This document shows, piece after piece, positions 43,435-53,137 of a stretch of 64,000 bases of DNA; the first letter of the stretch is position 1; every line of letters starts with the position of its first letter. The notes beneath the pieces are model-generated. The model saw nothing but the letters and a program-made list of their open reading frames with translations, was not told the DNA's origin and ran no database searches. The translations under genes were made by a program, and so were the position numbers. The DNA is taken from NCBI GenBank assembly GCA_026119855.1, contig JAOWBW010000006.1, positions 1,984,001 through 2,048,000 of the forward strand, written 5' to 3'. The stretch comes from Campanula takesimana. Its lineage: Eukaryota > Streptophyta > Magnoliopsida > Asterales > Campanulaceae.

Positions 43435-45464
43435 CTGTCTTAGATAAGTCTTGTGCTGCATTGGTTTGGGTTACTCAAAAGCTCAAGCATTACATGGAAG
43501 CCTTCCCAATCAAGTTAGTAGCAAAAGTGGACCCGCTCTGCTACATCTTCGGAAAGCCTTTCATGTCAACAAGAATAGCCAAATGGTATTTCATGCTCGC
43601 CGGCTATGATATCACTTACGTCACACTCAAATCCAACAGGGGGAAAGTGTTTAGTGATCAGCTTGCTGAATTTCCGTGTGACGAAGTGAAGGGGGAAGAT
43701 GTACAGTTCCCCGACGAGCATTTAATTTGTGCTACAACAGAAGAAAATAAGTGGCAACTTTTTTTCGATGGCGCAGCCAATAAGCATGGATATGGCATAG
43801 GGATGTTACTTGTTGATCCAAAGGACATGTATACTCCAATCGCTATCCGCCTTGAATTTGAAGCCACTAACAACACCGCTGAGTACGAAGCTTGCATAGC
43901 GGGGCTCGAAGCAGCCCTCGAAAGAAATGTCACAAGTTTAGAAGTATTCGGTGATTCCTTGCTTATCATCAATCAGACATCTGGAAAATGGATGATCCAA
44001 GACTCGACTCTGCAACGGTATGGTCAACATCTCGAGGAGTTGGTTGAACAGTTTCAAGAAATCACCTTCAACTACCTGCCAAGGGACAAAAACCGTTTTG
44101 CTGATGCACTAGCCACCATCGCTTCACTGGTTGAAATACCTGAGGGTAAAATGGTGAAGCCCTTCAAAATTTCCCGAAGGAACAGTCCGGCATACTGCAT
44201 GAGTATTGGGATCAACGAGGTCCAAGCAAACTCCCCGTGGTACACAGATATCATGAATCTCCTCAAGGATGGTGCTTATCTCGAGAATAGCAATAAGAAG
44301 TCTCAAATGGCGTTGCAAAGACTAGCCTCCCGATATGTACTGATTGGAGACAGAGTCTACAAAAGACACCACGAAGGGATCAATGTCCTATGCACAAATG
44401 AGACCGAAGCTCAAGAAATAATGCATGAGATCCACGAAGGTGAATGTGGGCCCCACATGAACGGGCTTATGTTGACCAAGAAGATACTCCGCATGGGTTA
44501 TTATTGGAGTACCATGGAAAGGGACTGCATCGAGAAAGTCAAGAGGTGCGCCAAATGCCAATTCCATGCCAATCTACAGCACGCTCCACCCTCACAGCTT
44601 TACAATATGACTACGCCCTGGCCTTTGTTTTTTTGGGGCATAGACATCATCGGCAAAGTTCACCCTACTGGAAGCAACAGACAATCTTTCGTCCAAGTAG
44701 CCGTGGACTATTTTACAAAATGGGTCGAAGCACAGGCTTACTGAGTGGCCGAATTCGTGAAAACCCACATCATGTGCCGATACGGCGTTCCTCATGAGAT
44801 CATCTAAGACAACGGCTCTCACTTCGAGAAAGAGATGGACACACTCCTGGTAGAATACAAGATTACTAAGCACAAGTCATCTCTATACCGCCCTCAAGCA
44901 AACGGCGTGGTCGAGGCAGTTAATAAGACAATCGAGACCATTGTGAAGAAAATGGCCTCCACTGGAAGGGATTGGCCCGAAAATCTACCTCTAGCGTTAT
45001 GGGGCTACCGCACGTCGATACGGACATCGACTGGACAAACTCCTTATGCACTGGTATATGGTTCCGAAGCTGTACTACCAATAGAGCTCGAAGTTCCATC
45101 CCTACGGGTCCTCCTCGAGAACCAAGTCAACGAAGTCGATTGGATGCAAAGTCGATATGAACAGCTAGCCCTACTCGACAAGAAAAGGCTAAGGGCAATC
45201 GAGCGTACAAGGGCCTATCAACAAAGAATGGCTAGGGCTTTCAACAAAAAGGTGAAGCCCTGAAACATCAGTGTGGGAGATTTGGTCCTAAGACAACACC
45301 CTCCTAATTCCATGAACCCCCTTGGAAAATGGGGACCCCGATGGATCGGTCCGTACGTAGTCAAGAAGATACTAAGCGGCGGTGCAGTGCGACTCGTGGA
45401 CTTAGATGGAGATCAGCTGCCAAAGGAAGTCAACCTCGACAAATTGAAGAGATTTTACGTCTAA
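43435..45464 (+). pseudogene. pol: E3 pol, 3' part: RNase H and integrase
   Basis: Continues the RT at 18358-19574 after removal of E4, starting SVLDKSCAALVW. RNase H residues are present in LFFDGAANKHGYG, EFEATNNTAEYEAC, VFGDSLLIINQ and NRFADALA. The integrase zinc finger (HEIHEGECGPHMNG, CAKCQFHAN) and WGIDIIGKV are present. Damage: TGA at 44742-44744 with loss of about seven residues, a TAA inside the second catalytic block (just before DNGSHF), and TGA at 45261-45263 where E4 has CGA. The C-terminal piece 45273-45464 keeps GKWGPRWIGPYVV and ends KLKRFYV. Confidence 0.92.
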
Positions 45465-45498
45465 TAAACGAAGACCATAAAAAAAAAAAAAAAAAAAG

Positions 45499-45535
45499 GC
45501 TCGCTAGGTTGAAAACCCGCAAGGGCGGCCTAGAC
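45499..45535 (+). other. Predicted RNA hairpin, copy e
   Basis: Starts just after the A-run that follows the E3 pol stop. GCTCGCTAGG opposite CCTAGAC; inner CCC-GCAA-GGG. Confidence 0.7.
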
Positions 45536-45562
45536 AAAAATTAGAGCACGTGCAAAAAAGAA

Positions 45563-45599
45563 GCCCGCTAGATTAAAATCCCGAAAGGGCGGTCTAGGC
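45563..45599 (+). other. Predicted RNA hairpin, copy f
   Basis: CTAGA opposite TCTAG, inner CCC-GAAA-GGG. Compared with copy e, the G-C pair has become A-T and the loop GCAA has become GAAA, so stem and GNRA loop are both preserved. Confidence 0.72.
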
Positions 45600-45641
45600 A
45601 AAAAACAGGGTGCACAAAAAAAAAATGGTCTTCGTTTGTTT

Positions 45642-45686
45642 GAACTACGGAGACCTGAGCCTCTACACTGGAGGAACGTAGATGCA
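45642..45686 (+). other. Conserved structured motif (CTACG/CGTAG), copy C
   Basis: GAACTACGGAGACCTGAG, CCTC-TACACTG-GAGG, AACGTAG. It lies between the hairpins and the 3' end of the E3 aORF. Confidence 0.7.
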
Positions 45687-45849
45687 ATTTGAAGGACCAC
45701 CCAAATCATTTCAAATTAACGAGATGCAATTTTTATTCATTTCTTGAACTATTTTTATCATTACAATGGAAACGTTGAGCTACTAAAAGACTTAAAACAT
45801 TAAAATCTTAAAACAAGTGGTCTATTTTAATTACAATCTCTCGGGGGTA

Positions 45850-47243
45850 CTAGGAAAAATCTAATTTTCTCTTGGCCTTTGAAGGACCACCCGAACGACC
45901 ATCAATCCTACTCTTCTTGGGAGGCCTAGGGACACTGATCCGGACCGATATCTTCTGCGCAACCGAGCGCCTCCGAGCATAAAAGTCATCCAAGGGGGTA
46001 TCGAAAGGGTCGGTCAGAATGTTGTTCACATCAGCAGCAGCTTCCTTATACCTCAAAGCACTGCTGGTCTCAAAATCCCTTCCTAGCAACTCAGCCCGAA
46101 GAGCATCTACCCAAGTAATGCCACGGTAGACGGTACCAAGCAAATGATCCAAGTAACTCTCGGGAAGAAAAATACTGCCCCAGTGCAATGGAACGGAAGC
46201 CCAACGGTCACGATCATCTCCCCAAGCCAACTGAAGCTCATTCGAGAACTCTGGACCCATATAAGAAACTGGACGAAGTACCCCATTCTTCGGGAAATGA
46301 ATTATTTGCTGACGACCGAACTGTCTCAAAACCCGTTCTGACTGATAAAATGAAGAGTCCCTTAATCCGGGTAGAATAACATGCTGAAAACCGAGGGTCC
46401 ACTCCACAAAAGGGCGAAGATCCCAAGGGCACCACTCAATGTCAGCTGTAAGACAAGAAGCAAAAAATCTCCTCCAACCCTCTTCGGTCAAATCTCTAAT
46501 CAGCAACCGTCGCCTATGGACAGCAAAAGGAGAAAGGTCGCCATCCGCCGCATAAAGCCTGAAATGCTCCCGAAGCCATATGGTCAAAAGCAAGGGGCTT
46601 CCTCATCGCATCTCGCCTGTACGGTGCAACTCGTCCAAACCATGCAAGGTCTCTCCTACAATGAGAGGAACTATGCTAAATCGCTGTCCTTTCGCCTGCA
46701 ACACGATCTCAGCCAACTGCGCATCCGCAGTACCCAGAGGAGTGACAAACAAAACCTCTCTGAAAGGCAAACAGCCATGGCATTTCTCTTTAAGGAATGA
46801 ACCGCGACATCTTCCGAATGCAAACTGAAAAACATCGGAAGCTCAGTTATGTCAACAACGGTCTCGTGCATCATCTTCTTCACCTCTCCAACAGGGAGAT
46901 TCAGGAGGTCAACCCAAGAATCAACAGCACCACGATGATACTTAGGGATGGCAATCCGACCTGCCAAAGGCATGCCCAAAATGGCCCCAAAATCATCGAC
47001 AGTCGGCACCATTTCATTAGCCGAAAAGTTGAAAGCATGGCTATTACAATCCCAGAAGGCTGCAGCAGCCTTCAACAAATCCCAATCCGGCTTCAATGTT
47101 CGCAAAGTAAAAAGAATTTGAAATCCAAAATCTTTGATGAAAGCATTCTTGGTATGGGTCTTGAAAGAATAAAAAAATGTCGAAAAATCCTTCTCGTAAC
47201 TCTTGACGACCTCAGCACCAAGACTAAAAAGGTTGGAAGCCAT
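45850..47243 (-). pseudogene. Antisense extra ORF (aORF) of E3, plant mobile domain protein
   Basis: Minus strand from ATG 47243 (MASNLFSL) to the stop at 45850. Two open pieces (47243-46671 and 46593-45850) are joined by a frameshifted stretch near 46600-46700. The sequence is clearly homologous to the E4 aORF, with FNFSANEMVPTVDDFGAILG, FVEWTLGFQHV and a basic end containing PSKAKRKLDFS. Arg codon CGG is kept where E4 has TGA. It is antisense to E3 and converges on pol. The family is known from Tat elements; its job is not established. Confidence 0.85.
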
Positions 47244-47327
47244 GGGAAAGAATATCACAAGCAAAATTGAGCCATAAAATGGTGTTCAAAATGGCAGAAA
47301 AAGGCTGTTGGAATCGAATTATCGACC

Positions 47328-47460
47328 AGGAGCTGATATTATAGCTGTTGGGGGATATTTTGGTCAGCAAATATCAGCCCCTGAATTCCGCCTCCTAGAG
47401 GCGCGCGCCTCCCGACACCAGTTCACAAGAGAGGAAGCGCCCGCGTCCCAGGTAGAAAAT
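47328..47460 (-). promoter_or_regulatory. Promoter-like region of the E3 antisense ORF
   Basis: On the minus strand GC boxes (GGGAGGCGCGCGCCTC and GGACGCGGGCGCTTCC, about 47394-47445) precede CTATAATATCAGCTCC (about 47327-47342), about 90 bp upstream of the ATG. It matches the E4 region at 21245-21388. Confidence 0.6.
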
Positions 47461-47854
47461 ACTCCATAAATAGCTTTTGTCAGTTCAGAACAGAACCCGG
47501 GTATTCCAGCACCTTCAACTTGCAGAAAAGATCAATCCCAGCAACAAGAGAAGCTCAAACGACGACAGCAAACACCCAGCTGGGCACACATTAATTTGGT
47601 CCGCCCTTAAGGCATGTCTAAAAAATGAAATAAGATAGAAACTCCCATTCAAAGTAGGGCGTCTTTTATTTTCTCAAAGATCAGTTTTTTACAATTCATC
47701 CCCAGCACAAAGCACTCCGTAGTCAACTGTGCCCGTACCCCGTTAAAAGTCAAAGTCAAACAGTCAAAGTACGACTCACGACAACAATTTGGTCCGGGAT
47801 GAGCCACAGAATCACTGCTTCCTCATCGAACAAAATCTACATCCATCCAAAGCA
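47461..47854 (+). other. E3 3' region between the aORF promoter and minisatellite
   Basis: No gene. AGTCAACTGTGCCC lies at 47721-47734 and is complementary to GGGCACAGTTG in the E3 leader (16458). Confidence 0.5.
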
Positions 47855-48375
47855 GACGGTCCTCCAGGTCCCGCACTTCAGCAAACGGTCCTCTAGGTCC
47901 CGCACTTCAGCAGACAGTCCTCCGGGTCCCGCACTTCAGCAGACGGTCCTCCGGGTCCCGCACTTCAGCAAACGGTCCTCTAGGTCCCGCACTTCAGCAA
48001 ACGGTCCTCTAGGTCAAACGGTCCTCCGGGTCCCGCACTTCAGCAGACGATCCTTCGGGTCCCGCACTTCAGCAAATGGTCCTCTATGTCCCGCACTTCA
48101 TCAAACGGTCCTCCGGGTCCCGCACTTTAGCAGACGGTCCTCTGGGTCACGTACTTCAGCAAGTGGTCCTCTAGGTCCCGCACTTCAGCAAACGGTCCTC
48201 TAGGTCCCGCACTTCAGTAAACGGTCCTCTGGGTCCCGCTTCCAGCAAACGGATCTCGCTATCAGCAAACAGGTCCCACTTCTAGCAAACAGATCTCGTT
48301 ATCAGCAAACAGGTCCCGCTTCTAGCAAACGGATCCCGCTCTCAGCAAACGGATCCCGCTATTGGCAAAGCCGCT
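47855..48375 (+). repeat. 29-bp minisatellite in the E3 3' region
   Basis: About 14 copies of CAGCAGACGGTCCTCCGGGT plus CCCGCACTT, then shorter units with CAGCAAACGGATCCCGC. The shorter form is the reverse complement of the E6 unit at 50910-51070. A plus frame (47799-48203) crosses it but is repeat-derived. Confidence 0.9.
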
Positions 48376-48541
48376 CACACAGGGAGCACACCCTTATCTC
48401 TCAAAGCCGCTCGCACAGGGAGGGCACCTCTATCCTCTGTAATTTCAAGTTTCTGCTTTTATCGAGTCTTTTCCTTTTCTTAGTGATGTCCTAGGCGGAT
48501 GTCTGTCTTTCGTCTGCACGTTTTCTTCGCAATCCACGCCA

Positions 48542-48552
48542 CCGAGGGGCTC
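48542..48552 (+). promoter_or_regulatory. Polypurine tract of E3
   Basis: CCGAGGGGCTC directly before the right LTR. Confidence 0.75.
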
Positions 48553-49563
48553 TGTAGACACCCCGCCTCGGACCGCTCACCCCAATTGCACACTTGGTTT
48601 TGTGTTTCTCCTTTTTCTAAGTGATTTCTGTTAGTTTCTGTTACTTTGGTTAAGTTCCAGACGGACTCCGTTAAGTCCCGGGACTAAACTGAATAACAGT
48701 TCTAACTTTCTAGTCCATTCTGTCAAAAATTGCTTCTCAGAATCGCGCGCCTCCGCCCCTTGAGGCCAGACGCGCGCGCCTTCCGCCGCCTAGGTGGGAT
48801 GCGCGCGCTTCTGGGGCGTGTCAGTTGCAGATTCTGCCCAAGAATCTCTCCCTTGCTCATTATACATGATTTTTCCCGGGAAAGATTTCTTGGAGACTCC
48901 GTTTGGCTCCAAAAACGGTCATTTTGCAACTATAAAAACCCCTCCAATCCATCATTGGAGGGAGGACCTTGAAAATCATTATTTTTAGACCATTTACTCA
49001 CTTCTTTCCTAGACCTCTCCTTTGGGATTTCTTCAACAAAGTATTCAACCTCTTCTTCAAGGCTTTACAAGAGGTTCTCTTTTGAAGGATACTATAGGTA
49101 AATGTCTTAAACATTTCTCCTCTTCTCCTTCTTCTTCTTCTTCTTCTTCTTCTTCTTCTTCTTCAATCAAATGTGCAATCACCCAAAACCATTTGGGACA
49201 TGACACCAATGGTCCTTTCATTACATTGAATTGGCCTAGGAGTCATCTCCCTACATTTTAACTCTAAAACCCATTTTTATCATCATTTTAATAGGAAGAA
49301 CACATTTATCTTTAAAAGTGAATTATGAACAAACAAGACCGACTTTGCTCGGGCGAAATGGGTGTTTAAGTACTTCCCATTTCGTAACCTAACCCCCGAA
49401 CCCCTCATCTCAAGAATCTTTGGTTTCGTAATCAATAAAAAGGCTATTTTCTTAGGTTTTCTCGCGTTCCTCTAAAACGTGGGTGGCGACTCTTAAAATC
49501 AAGTAGACATCCTAGGTAATTCACGCGCTCTAGCCAAGCCGTGGTCCCCCCGGGGTATCTACA
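48553..49563 (+). repeat. 3' LTR of E3, also followed by a primer-site sequence
   Basis: A 1,011-bp LTR highly similar to 15052-16043, TATAAAAA at 48931-48938. A CTT/TTC run at about 49126-49164 is longer than in the left LTR. Unlike a normal 3' LTR, it is followed by a sequence close to the primer binding site. Confidence 0.9.
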
Positions 49564-49599
49564 GTGACGACTCCGCTGGGGACGCTTGAGGGTTAAACT
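49564..49599 (+). other. Second primer-site and leader stub, then chimeric junction
   Basis: GTGACGACTCCGCTGGGGAC and the leader words GCTTGAGGGTTAAACTT follow the right E3 LTR, as they follow the left one. At about 49598 the sequence jumps into the middle of an E6-type LTR, with a few shared bases (ACTTAAA). This implies an LTR-internal-LTR-internal arrangement later cut by deletion. Confidence 0.75.
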
Positions 49600-50739
49600 T
49601 AAACACCCACTCCGCCCCGCTTACGCGGGTCTTACTACTTTTGGTGTTCTAATGTTAAATGTCCTTCAATAAAAAGTGCTAACAATTAAAGTAAAAAGAA
49701 AGGGGAAAATAAAAGAGAAATAAAAAAGAATTGTTTTATTTATTAATTTATGCTAAAGATTACATGTAACAATTATACTAAACAATTACATTAAGAAATT
49801 GATAGGAAATTAAAGTAGAGATTGAAATATAGGGAGATGACCTTGACCAACTTTAATGTAATAAAGTGGTCATTTGGTCATGTCCCGTTTGGTGGGGATT
49901 GCATACATCTAAAAAGACATAAATAAAATAGAAGAAGAAGAAGTGTACCTTTAGAAAAGAGGACTTCAAACTTTGACTTGGAGTTGTTGTAGAGAAATTG
50001 TTGTGTAGAAATTTGTGAAGAGTTTAGTTGCTAGAACTCTTGTTGGGGAAATTTGTGTAGGGAGAATGGTGTAGAGTTTGTGTAGGGAGAAAGTTCAAAG
50101 TTCAAGGTCCATAAAGAGAGTCCTAAAAGTCTAGAGTTTTGGCTAGAAAGAAAATGTTGAGGTCCCCTTTCTAAGGTAGAAGAAGGGGGTTTTTATAGGT
50201 AGAAAGGAGAGGGAAAGGTTGGAGGGAAAATGGTCAATCCATGTGAGATGGAATTGACCAATAGAAAATAAGATAAATAGAATAATGAATAAAAGAAGAT
50301 GAAACAAATAAAAGAAAATAAAAATGAAATATTTGTTTTTATGAAAAGGGCTAGAAATGTGGGATTGGGAGGTTACAAATAAAAGCTAGTAAATATTTAT
50401 GATCAAGAAAGATGTTTTTGACTAAAGAAGATGTTTGTAAATAAGAAAAGAGGGGGGGGGAAATAAGGTGCAATCCGTTACTGCCAAAGTAGGAAGCGAG
50501 CGGGTCCGGCCATTAGGGCGAGAAGCGCGCGCGGCCCGTTGACATTGTCGGAGGCGCCCGTGGGTGAAAATAACAGAATGACAGAATGACTCTAAAAGTT
50601 AACTCTGTTATGCAGTTTAGTCCAAAACTAACGGAATTAGTTAGGAACTTAACGGAAGTAACAGAAATTAACAAAAACAAGTTAAATAAAAATACTATGT
50701 ATGCAGTCGGGGTGAGAGGTCCAAGGTGGGGTGTCTACA
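49598..50739 (-). repeat. 3' LTR of E6, truncated
   Basis: Matches 59447-60582. Minus-strand TATA box in GGGGGTTTTTATAGG (about 50187-50201) and GC boxes at about 50494-50572. A run of nine Gs is at about 50451-50459. Confidence 0.85.
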
Positions 50740-50750
50740 GAGCCCCTCGG
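50740..50750 (-). promoter_or_regulatory. Polypurine tract of E6
   Basis: The minus strand reads CCGAGGGGCTC directly before the 3' LTR. Confidence 0.7.
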
Positions 50751-50909
50751 TGACGTGGATTCCAAAGCAAAACGCGTCGACGAAAGAAAGACAACCGCCG
50801 AGGACATCGACAAGAGAAAACAATGACTCGATAAAACATGAATTTGAAATTTGCGAAGGATAGGGGTGCGCTCCCTGTGTGAGCGGCTTTATTGATATAG
50901 AAAGGATAT

Positions 50910-51070
50910 GGCGGGATCCGTTTTGCTGAAGTGGGATCCGTTTGCTGAAGCGGGATCCGTTTGCTGAAACGGGATCCGTTTGCTGATGCGGGATCCGTTT
51001 GCTGATGCGGGATCCGTTTGCTGAAGCGGGATCCGTTTGCTGATGCGGGATCCATTTGCTGATGGCGGGA
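50910..51070 (-). repeat. 19-bp minisatellite in the E6 3' region
   Basis: About eight copies of CGGGATCCGTTTGCTGAAG with small variants. Related in reverse complement to the last units of the E3 array. Confidence 0.9.
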
Positions 51071-52349
51071 ACTGAGGCTCCGTCTGCCTATATGTGATAT
51101 TGTTGTGTTGCTTGATGGAAAGGTGGTGATTTTGCAGCTCACCATGGACCGAGTTGTTGTCATTGAACTGTAATTGTTTGACTCTATGGGATGCAGGCGT
51201 AGTTGACTGCGGATCACTTTCTGCTGGGGATGAAGTGCCTTGAGTTGCAGATGCTGTTGACCTTGTGGTGGTACCTGTTAAGTGTGTGCTTTGCAGGTAT
51301 ATGTGCTTGTGACATGTATGAGATGTGAAATGGCAGTTATGAGAGAAATTGTGCTTGTGGTGTGATGTGATTTGAAGGCAGTTTTGCATGAGAGGGAATT
51401 TTTGTAAGAATGGAGAAAGTGATTTGGTGTGCGGTGTGATTTGAGGAAAGCCTCGGATGTATCCATACCTTCACTTACCATTGCCGTTGGATGGATTAGT
51501 GTTGTGGTGGTGGATGCCTTGATGTCCATGCTTTGGAGAATGATGACGTTGGTGATGATGAATTGTTCTTGCCTTTGATGGAGTGTTGGCGAGATGGTAT
51601 TCTGGATGATGGGTTGGTCGTGCCAAAAGGCTGCCTACGTATCCCTTTAAGAGAATCAGACCAGCGTAGTTCAAGGATGATGGAGAATACTGGGGGAGAA
51701 TGCTAGGAGCAAAGCAAAAAAGGAAACACATAATTTTGCGCAAGAAAAGAAAAAAGAAAATAAAATCTTTTTTTTTTTTCTAATTAGAAAGAAAAGAATA
51801 TGCACACACGTGAGAAAAAAAAATTTAGTTCGTGGGTGAACCATTTTAACCATTGTGTGTTTGTAAAGCCAACCCAAGATCAAGTCATGTTCAACCGAAG
51901 TCCGGATTGCCTTGCTTGAATTTTGTCGTCGTTGCCGTTGTGCCCAACGAAATTGATGTCTAGCCCCAAGAGATTTGTCGTTTATGGGGCTTTAAAAGGA
52001 CTGTAGATGCTGAGATGCCAAGGTGTTTCTGATTGTAAAGCCCCTCGAATACTGAACTTTGAGTGGCTTATGAAGCCTCAAGATGAATCAACTCTTAGCC
52101 CATTCAAATAAACTGTCTTTTGTTGTCGACGTGGGAAAGCCCCAAGAGAAGATCATTAATACCAAGCTTTGAGAGATCGCTAAGCCCCAAATTTCATGGG
52201 CTTATCAAGTTTGTAGATGGCGGGATGTGGAGACCTTTCGGTGTGAAGCCTTAAATTTTCTTGGAATCGGCTTAGCATTATGTTGGGAGCGGATGGTGCT
52301 ATTGGGAAGAACTTTTGAAGGCGATCTCCTTCTTTCTCTTTCTTAGAGA
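51071..52349 (-). other. E6 3' region, degenerate
   Basis: No intact gene. Phrases containing AAGCCCC recur at about 51960-52250. An E6 version of the GTAGTTGACTGCGG word is at about 51196. CTACG motif E lies within it. A long T-run is at about 51769-51779. Confidence 0.45.
51627..51672 (-). other. Conserved structured motif (CTACG/CGTAG), copy E
   Basis: The minus strand reads GAACTACG, CTGGTCTGA, TCTC-TTAAA-GGGA, TACGTAGGCAGCC. The inner stem has a different sequence from copies A-D but still pairs. Confidence 0.65.
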
Positions 52350-52800
52350 TGGATGGCCCTTTTTGTGGTTAATACCCAAATGTCGGAAGGTCCATGTTGA
52401 AAATGTAGTACGGTCTTCGGGAGATGTCTCGTGGGAGATGGTGATGTTGTTGCAGATGATAAGGTCTTGGTGTGATAAAGTCTCGAACGGTATGTTTGCT
52501 TGAGTCTTCTTGAGTTGAGCCGACGGCGGATCTTCGGATGCAGCCTGTGCTTTTGATCTTGGAGAAGGGGGTGCTGTACTGCAGAAACATTGGCATTGGC
52601 CGTAACTCTGCTTATAGAGTTAACATATTGGCATTGCCCGCTATAACTCAGCCGAGTGAGTCTAGCATATTGAATCCTTTTCCTTTCCTCTAAGACTTCC
52701 TTCATAATCTCGCTGTGAGTTTTAACAAGAATCATCAAATTCATTCATATCATCGGAGCCTTCATTTAAAACCAAGAGGCCTTTTGACTGGAAGTGTTGA
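52350..52800 (-). pseudogene. Relic of gag-protease linker in E6
   Basis: On the minus strand the words MNEFDDSC, QLKKTQANIPFETL and SPEDRTTF align with the E4 segment NKLDNSCYVV, QLKKTQANISIRDL and TPEDLTAM. Several stops and shifts interrupt it. It is the linker between zinc knuckle and protease. Confidence 0.6.
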
Positions 52801-53137
52801 GGGACCATTGAAGTTTGATCCCTTTCATGGAGCCATAAGACTACTCCCAAATTGCATTGCTCGGGTACCACTGCCCAAAATCTTGTTAATTGCGAAGCCC
52901 CAATATTGCCCTTTGCTTGGATTGTTGTAATGCCGTAGCCCAAAGGATTTTAGATTGCGAAGCCCCTTGAGACCTTCGGTGCCGAATTGAGGAAGCTTCC
53001 AATGTTGCACATGACTCCGTCGGGGACACTGAAGTGAATTTCTTCTTGCCGAGGGAGCCTTTAAAACTTGATCGTACCCCTTAGAGTGACATCATTGATC
53101 AGGAACGGAATGAGAAGGGACTATCCTTGATCGGGGG

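Larger units (their letters stand above)
15052..49563 (+). mobile_element. Element E3: Tat-lineage retrotransposon, split by E4
   Basis: LTRs at 15052-16043 and 48553-49563 are highly similar along their length, starting TGTAGACACCCC and ending GGGGTATCTACA. Between them, in order, are primer site, leader, gag, RT, [E4 insertion 19580-43429], RNase H-integrase, hairpin pair, CTACG motif, antisense aORF, minisatellite and polypurine tract. The TSD CTACT at 19575-19579 and 43430-43434 shows pol was one gene before E4 arrived. The right LTR is itself followed by a primer-site-like sequence and a short leader stub, and then a foreign junction near 49598, so the original right flank is lost. Confidence 0.85.

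Noticed and set aside
47799..48203. 134-codon repetitive frame in the E3 3' region, and the array as a possible CRISPR
   Set aside because: Units are contiguous without unique spacers and the setting is a plant retroelement; it is a 29-bp minisatellite.
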